From Lumbricus rubellus (lineage: Eukaryota; Annelida; Clitellata; Crassiclitellata; Lumbricidae), in NCBI GenBank assembly GCA_945859605.1, contig OX243820.1, positions 27,683,896 through 27,747,895 of the forward strand: a stretch of 64,000 bases of DNA. The letters are read 5' to 3'. Positions 59,271 to 64,000 of the stretch are shown in pieces. The notes under the pieces were generated by a model. That model saw only the letters and a list, made by a program, of their open reading frames with translations, was not told where the DNA came from and searched no databases. The translations under genes and the position numbers were made by a program. Within the stretch, counting starts at the first letter, position 1. Every line of letters starts with the position of its first letter.

Positions 59271-61483
59271 ATGCTGAGCTCCTACGGCACAGTGCAACTC
59301 ATGATGATGATGATGGCAGCTCTTCTGGTTCTGCAAATATCACCTGCAAGAGGTCAGTTTAATTAAGAAAAATTTGTGGAAATGACCCCATGTTGATATG
59401 GCTTATGCTTTATATCTCTGGTTTCGTTGCCTCGATCCATTGCTTAATATAGGGTTAGTCCTACTTTAGTTTATGGTTCATGCTCCGTTTATTGCTTCTG
59501 TCTAATATTGCAAGCCAGGCGTTAAAATAATATAACCTGCCTTATGACTGCTTGACAACTATTATAACTGAGCATAAATTATATCCATATCATGTGGCTA
59601 CTATAAGAAAATTACTTGGCCTAATTTAATGTTACAAATGGAACTAGTGCTTATATTTTTGAATAACATCATGTATTCGCCTATAGTATGGAGTTATGTT
59701 CTCATAGGCATGTGCAATTGTGCATTCTATAAACTGATACGCGTATATTGGACTACGGAATCACTGGTGACAATAGAAACTCTTGTTTGTTTGTTTGTTT
59801 GTTTGTATGTGCACTTGTTATAGCGCCTCTTCAAGCTCTCTCTACCCAGAGGCGCTCCCGAATGCAGAGCGGACACTGCATCGGAGTTTTACGCCGAAGC
59901 GCTGAGCAATTGTGAGTGAAGGACTTGCCCAAGGTCCTTACGCGGCGAGGTGGATTCGAACCTCGGACCTTCCGGCTCCAAGGCAACGACGCCACCACTA
60001 CACCATCTTGAGTCAATGTGTTTTCATGTAATTTCTACATGGCGTTTGATAATGTGTGCGTTATCAGAAATTGAGAGTTCGGCTTTTTTAACGTGCAGTT
60101 GTACCCAAAATGTGCAGTTCTACATGGATTTTTGCAGTTGTAGAAACACTTCTGTACAGTTAAAACTAGCAAAAAATTGTCATTGCCCTCTGCAATGCAT
60201 GATTGGAAGTAATTTACCAGGGAGGATTGAAAGGAAAAGAAGGTGTTGTGCAGAACTAAAAATTCCTTAAAAACAGCCCTGCGATAATCAGATGATCTAT
60301 GTCGCCATTCGGTAAAAGTTAGTTTGTACCGGTAGCCTACTAGGCAAATTCTTGTGCTTATGTTTTCAATGCCACGAACAATAATATTTCATTCATACAT
60401 GTATTATTGCTACTTCGATATAAAAAGACTTACATTGTTGCACTTACTTTGTTCCACCTTCTGCGAGGTATAAGAACAACTCCGCGTTGTCGAGATCCGC
60501 GATGTGTTCTACCCTGCGTCGTGGATCATGGACCCAACGGATGTCTGAAATGTTCCTGCAATGGTCCGACCTGTAGGGTTAGAAACTCTCCTTAAATAAA
60601 AATTGAAAGCAATTAAAGGACATCGTCATAAACGGTCGTCGCATCGTCATTTATATCAACATACATGTAACCTAATTAAATTTCTGTGCATGTACTTTAA
60701 TGCCGTAGGGTATAGGATTCCCATACCATTTATTACCATCTCGGCATTAAAGAGTTAACCATTCAAAGTTTTGAGCAGCACAAGCAGCGATGCATCTAGA
60801 TAAATTTAGGCCTATGTTGGAACACTTGTTTAGACATGAGTCTAACATGTAGACTGTTTAATGGGATGGACCAACGGACATGTCTGCTAGAATAGATATA
60901 AAAGCAGATAGACCGCAGACAGATTGTTTCAATACGCGTAGACAGACTGGTAGCACAGACAGGTAGCACAGACGGGTAACAGCGTAACACAGACAAGTAA
61001 CACAGACAAGTAACACAGACATGAAGCTCAGACAAGTTACACGGACATGATCACAGACAGGGTAACACAAACAGGTAACAACGTAACACAGACAAGTAGC
61101 ACAGACATGATCACTAACAGGTAGTAAGGCAGACAGATAAAAATTAATAAGGGCACACAGCCGTACACTAAGTCTTGTTTGATGCAGACGGAATACCGGA
61201 TAATAAGTCAGCAAAAATGACTGCAAGCAGAAAGACGCAAGTAAAAGAGCGAATGAAAAACTTGTCCTTTTTGTTTCAGAACTTTCGTTGTAAACCTGGA
61301 TTTGTCTGCAGACTGGAAGAGGTTGCCTGCACTAAAATACCCTGCTTTCTTCAGCCGATATGTGTTAAGGTGCGTTATGGCACACAGTCATCTCGATTGA
61401 TCATCACACCTATTCTCGCGGCCTGTCATAACACTATCTTCGTATCTAGCTGTGTTCACAATACGAACTTTGACATTGCGTGA
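59271..61483 (+). CDS. Copy 8: secreted antistasin-like protein, subfamily B, exon-4 stop lost
   Basis: Exon 2 is 59245-59352 (ATG 59271), exon 3 60468-60577 and exon 4 from 61280. The signal peptide includes a MMMMM run and ends LLVLQISPAR. The antistasin-like domain is CRDPRCVLPC..NGCLKCSC; the aligned P1 residue is Val. The second module is NFRCKPGFVC..VAC..IPC..PICV, with family spacing intact and 12 Cys. Copy 7 has TAG after CV; here it is AAG, followed at once by a donor-like AAG|GTGCGT (61369/61370, phase 0). Unspliced, the frame runs 38 codons more to TGA 61481-61483 (131 aa). Spliced to 62421 it would add an exon 5 domain. The exon 3 donor (GTTAGA) is weak. Confidence 0.65.
59785..60004 (-). 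mobile_element. tRNA-derived SINE-like element
   Basis: Close relative of 18040-18262, in the same orientation. The minus-strand head has GGTTCGAATCC and the left end is a (TTTG)n tail, i.e. (CAAA)n on its own strand. It sits in intron 2 of copy 8. Confidence 0.75.
60078..60281. mobile_element. hAT-type MITE in intron 2 of copy 8
   Basis: Same family and orientation as 3872-4073 (TTTTTTAACGTGCAGTTGTA ... AAAAACAGCCCTG). The paralogous intron of copy 7 has GAGAGTTGATATAATAAAG there without it, so insertion followed the duplication. Confidence 0.75.
60950..61115. repeat. CAGACA-rich tandem repeat in intron 3 of copy 8
   Basis: ACACAGACAAGTAACACAGA-type units, homologous in position to 51125-51440. 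It produces spurious Cys-rich frames on the minus strand. Confidence 0.8.
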
Positions 61484-61552
61484 TTTCAAACACTCTGTAA
61501 AACAAGAAACACATTATTTTGTGTAATAGGCCTATTTTATCTTTAATTTTTA

Positions 61553-61802
61553 TTTCTCGCACTTGCTATGACGCACCTTCAAGCTCACTACTCAGAGACG
61601 CTCCAGATTACAGCGCGGACTTTGCATCGGCATTTGTATTTTACATTTGTATGTTTACATTTTCATCGACATTGCCGAAGCGCAAGAGCAATTGCAAGTG
61701 AAGGACTTGCTCAGGGTCCCCACGCGGGGGTTTGAGGTGTCTTCGAACCAAGAACCCTCCGATTCCAGGGCAATGAACCACAACACTACACCACCGTGCC
61801 CG
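61553..61802 (-). mobile_element. Diverged SINE-like element
   Basis: Shares CACCTTCAAGCTCACTACTC, GAAGGACTTGCTCAGGGTCC and a TTCGAACCAAGAACC B-box region with the elements at 18040 and 59785, but is more eroded. It lies between exon 4 and the exon 5-like sequence of copy 8. Confidence 0.6.
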
Positions 61803-62420
61803 ACAATAGGTCATCTATGCCTTGAGTGAAATTTGACGAAATATTTCTATGCTATGCATTGCAAGAGGGTGCAAGACTAGTCGAGTCGAGAAACACATGT
61901 GGACTGAAACAATTAGGCCTATTATCGTCCGACAGCTTGGAATAGAAAGCGCGGAAAGCAAGGAATCTGTTCGGAGGTGCATGGCTCATAAGTCACCCTA
62001 GAGGCGGTAGAGATTCAGGAGAATGCAGAATTGCACATGGTATAATTTTGACAATATCATCTGTCTGACATTTTATTTCAGAGTCAATAAGTAATTAAAG
62101 CATCAGAGTCAATAGGTAATTAAGGCAGTAGGCCTACTTGTGTTTTAAGTATTTGGTAAAATGGTAACCTGCTAGAAGACACATCTGCTAGCACTAGGCC
62201 TATCTAAAGAAGCGTTCTTGTTTCTTAAAAACTCTCAAAAATTAATGTTCAGTAGCCTAGCATAGGTCGTAGAATTATGTAGCCTATTCCATTTTCATAA
62301 CTATGCAGGGTCATTCACAGTTTCTGCTCCTTTTATAGGACTTCTGATAGTGCTTTCGAATAACTTTGACACTATATTATGAATAAGTGTTTTATTATCT
62401 TTCAGAGATAATAATCGAAG

Positions 62421-62630
62421 TTACGGTGTGGCATAGTTTGCAGGAACCGTTTGAAAACGAATAAGAACGGATGTCGACTCTGCGCGTGTCTGCATGCAAG
62501 AGACAAATCTAACGCCAGCTTAAAACTAAGCTTAAAGCAGCTGATCAGTAGAAAAGACGAATATAGTTCACTATTAAACTGGAGTAGCCTATTATTAACC
62601 CATAGAAACTATGCTTGCAACGAACATTAA
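62421..62630 (+). other. Copy 8 exon 5-like sequence, coding status unclear
   Basis: The frame from acceptor-like ATCGAAG|TTA reads RCGIVCRNRLKTNKNGCRLC then ACL, an antistasin-like half domain, and is phase-0 compatible with the exon 4 donor at 61369. A 4-bp insertion after CTGCAT relative to copy 7 removes the homologous TAA and extends the frame to TAA 62628-62630. The stronger TTTCAG acceptor 13 bp upstream gives a stop in this frame, so use is doubtful. Confidence 0.4.
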
Positions 62631-62783
62631 TAGCAGACCTATTAGATCACAATGTATTTGGATAGTAATTATGGGGTTCGGTTATAATAAAATTACTATT
62701 ATTAAGCTTAATTCAACTTATGTACCATACCCGAAGCTGAACGTCAAAATATGTTGCTGATTTCAATATGGGCTATATATAAT

Positions 62784-62784
<1 letters not shown>

Positions 62785-62880
<96 letters not shown>
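62785..62880. repeat. (ATT)n microsatellite
   Basis: Near-pure trinucleotide tract. A second one lies at 63074-63155, read as poly-Ile or poly-Tyr in frames. Confidence 0.95.
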
Positions 62881-62881
<1 letters not shown>

Positions 62882-63072
62882 CAACAACAGTCTGATTATA
62901 TAGTATTGTTACAGAGGCAATGTGGAAGAGAAGCAGATGGCGTTGCCCCGCTGGACTGCTATCGAGATTCTTTGAAGGAGGTAGCTTGTCTCGAGTTTGT
63001 CTTGTGTCGCCTCGGTCAACCTTCGTCCCAGGTCTAAGACAAAGTCCAGTCCTTCCGTACTCCAGGATCCAG

Positions 63073-63073
<1 letters not shown>

Positions 63074-63155
<82 letters not shown>
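63074..63155. repeat. (ATT)n microsatellite
   Basis: Second ATT/TTA tract, located just before the duplicated spacer block that starts CCTACTTCTTCCGTTACCAA. Confidence 0.95.
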
Positions 63156-63156
<1 letters not shown>

Positions 63157-63159
63157 CCC

Positions 63160-64000
63160 TACTTCTTCCGTTACCAACTTCCGTGGCTCGAGCTCGCACT
63201 TCTTGCAGATCTAATATCATTCACTTCACACAATGATGTCGGTTAGAAAATTATCTCAGTCATGTAAAAGACGATTCAACAAGAAGGACTGTCCCAGGTC
63301 CCTGCTGGGGGGGGGGGGGAATTGGATCTTAATGGAGAATCTTTCAGCAGCATTGGCGCTGAAGCTGTTTAGTTTATCCATTAATAATGCCACAAATCTA
63401 AGAAAATGTTGAAATACTTCTGTACTCAGTCAAATTTATTGCAAAGCTGAAACATATTCTTTATATTGCATACTTGGACTGGTTGGGCTGGGAGCGCCTC
63501 TGAGTAGTTTCTTGAAGGGGCGCTATATAAATGCTCTGAATGAATGAATGAATGAATACATAGGCTATATCATGCAGATAAGTGAATATTAGACCTAGCT
63601 TTTAAATGCCCTTTGTGATCCGCGATTGCTGAATATTATGGTTTCGTTGTGGTTAAATAATAAGCCGACATGTTTGTTACTTTATTTTTTTATAATTATT
63701 TATAACTGTGTTCGATTGTCTGCTGTCCTACCGGGTACTAAGTGAAGATTACAATTATCAGCTATTGAATAAATAGCTGGTTTTCTCATTAATTTCAGGA
63801 AGCGTGCAAATGCCCACCTCAAATGACGTTCCTGTTACAAGATAGGCCTTTATAATAGGGCAACATACATGTAGGCTACGGTATGCATAGAATACGGGCA
63901 ACATGACTTTTATTGTATGGTGAGCGACTGTGTCCAAGCCTAGAAACGTGTGTATCATGGCACCGATTTATTCTTGAATAGCGCACAGGCCTACCTAGTT
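63160..64000. repeat. Start of a third subfamily B spacer unit
   Basis: Blocks TCGAGCTCGCACTTCTTGCA (63189; cf. 55251), TTGGATCTTAAT (63322; cf. 45580) and AGCGTGCAAATGCCCACCTC (63801; cf. 55550 and 47493) follow the order found upstream of copies 7 and 8. A LINE 3' end with a GAATGAATGAATG tail lies at 63475-63556. The next gene would lie beyond the window. Confidence 0.7.

Overview
The window looks like AT-rich, intron-rich metazoan genomic DNA. There is no operon structure, coding exons are about 70-120 bp with GT..AG borders, and TATA-type promoters, non-LTR retrotransposon relics, hAT-type MITEs and microsatellites are abundant. The palindromic words AGGCCT/TAGGCCTA and TACATGTA are strikingly over-represented. 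From general experience this fits an echinoderm or another marine deuterostome best, but nothing in the window proves the taxon.

The only host genes I can support form a head-to-tail, plus-strand array of short secreted cysteine-rich protein genes, called here copies 1-8. Copies 1, 2, 3, 4, 5 and 6 (about 0.26-36.2 kb) form subfamily A. Copies 7 and 8 (about 47.9-62.6 kb) form subfamily B, and the upstream flank of a probable ninth copy starts at the right edge. The common plan is: TATA box and a very short noncoding exon 1; exon 2 with the rest of the 5' UTR and a signal peptide (ends in phase 1); exon 3 with an antistasin-like six-Cys domain plus one extra Cys (ends in phase 0); exon 4 with five Cys that complete a second six-Cys module; and a 3' exon 5 that encodes another antistasin-like domain. 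Exon 5 is clearly coding only in copy 1. In copies 2, 3, 6 and 7 exon 4 ends in a stop. In copies 4 and 8 that stop is lost.

Mobile elements have reshaped the array. A retrotransposon inserted into exon 4 of copy 3 gave it a new C-terminus. A deletion or unequal crossover fused copies 4 and 5. A very young 6.1-kb LTR element (36855-42988, apparently identical 1510-bp LTRs) split copy 6 from its decayed exon 5. Many nonautonomous DNA elements with readable target-site duplications lie in introns and spacers. Spacer regions (e.g. 11.16-11.87 kb vs 20.87-21.74 kb; 43.3-45.7 kb vs 53.9-55.5 kb vs 63.1-64.0 kb) are themselves paralogous, so the array grew by segmental duplication of roughly 6-9 kb units.

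The proteins should act outside the cell. Antistasin-family domains are known serine-protease inhibitors, and the residue at the position equivalent to the antistasin P1 site differs among copies. A diversified extracellular protease-inhibitor or defence family is therefore the best, still inferential, functional reading.
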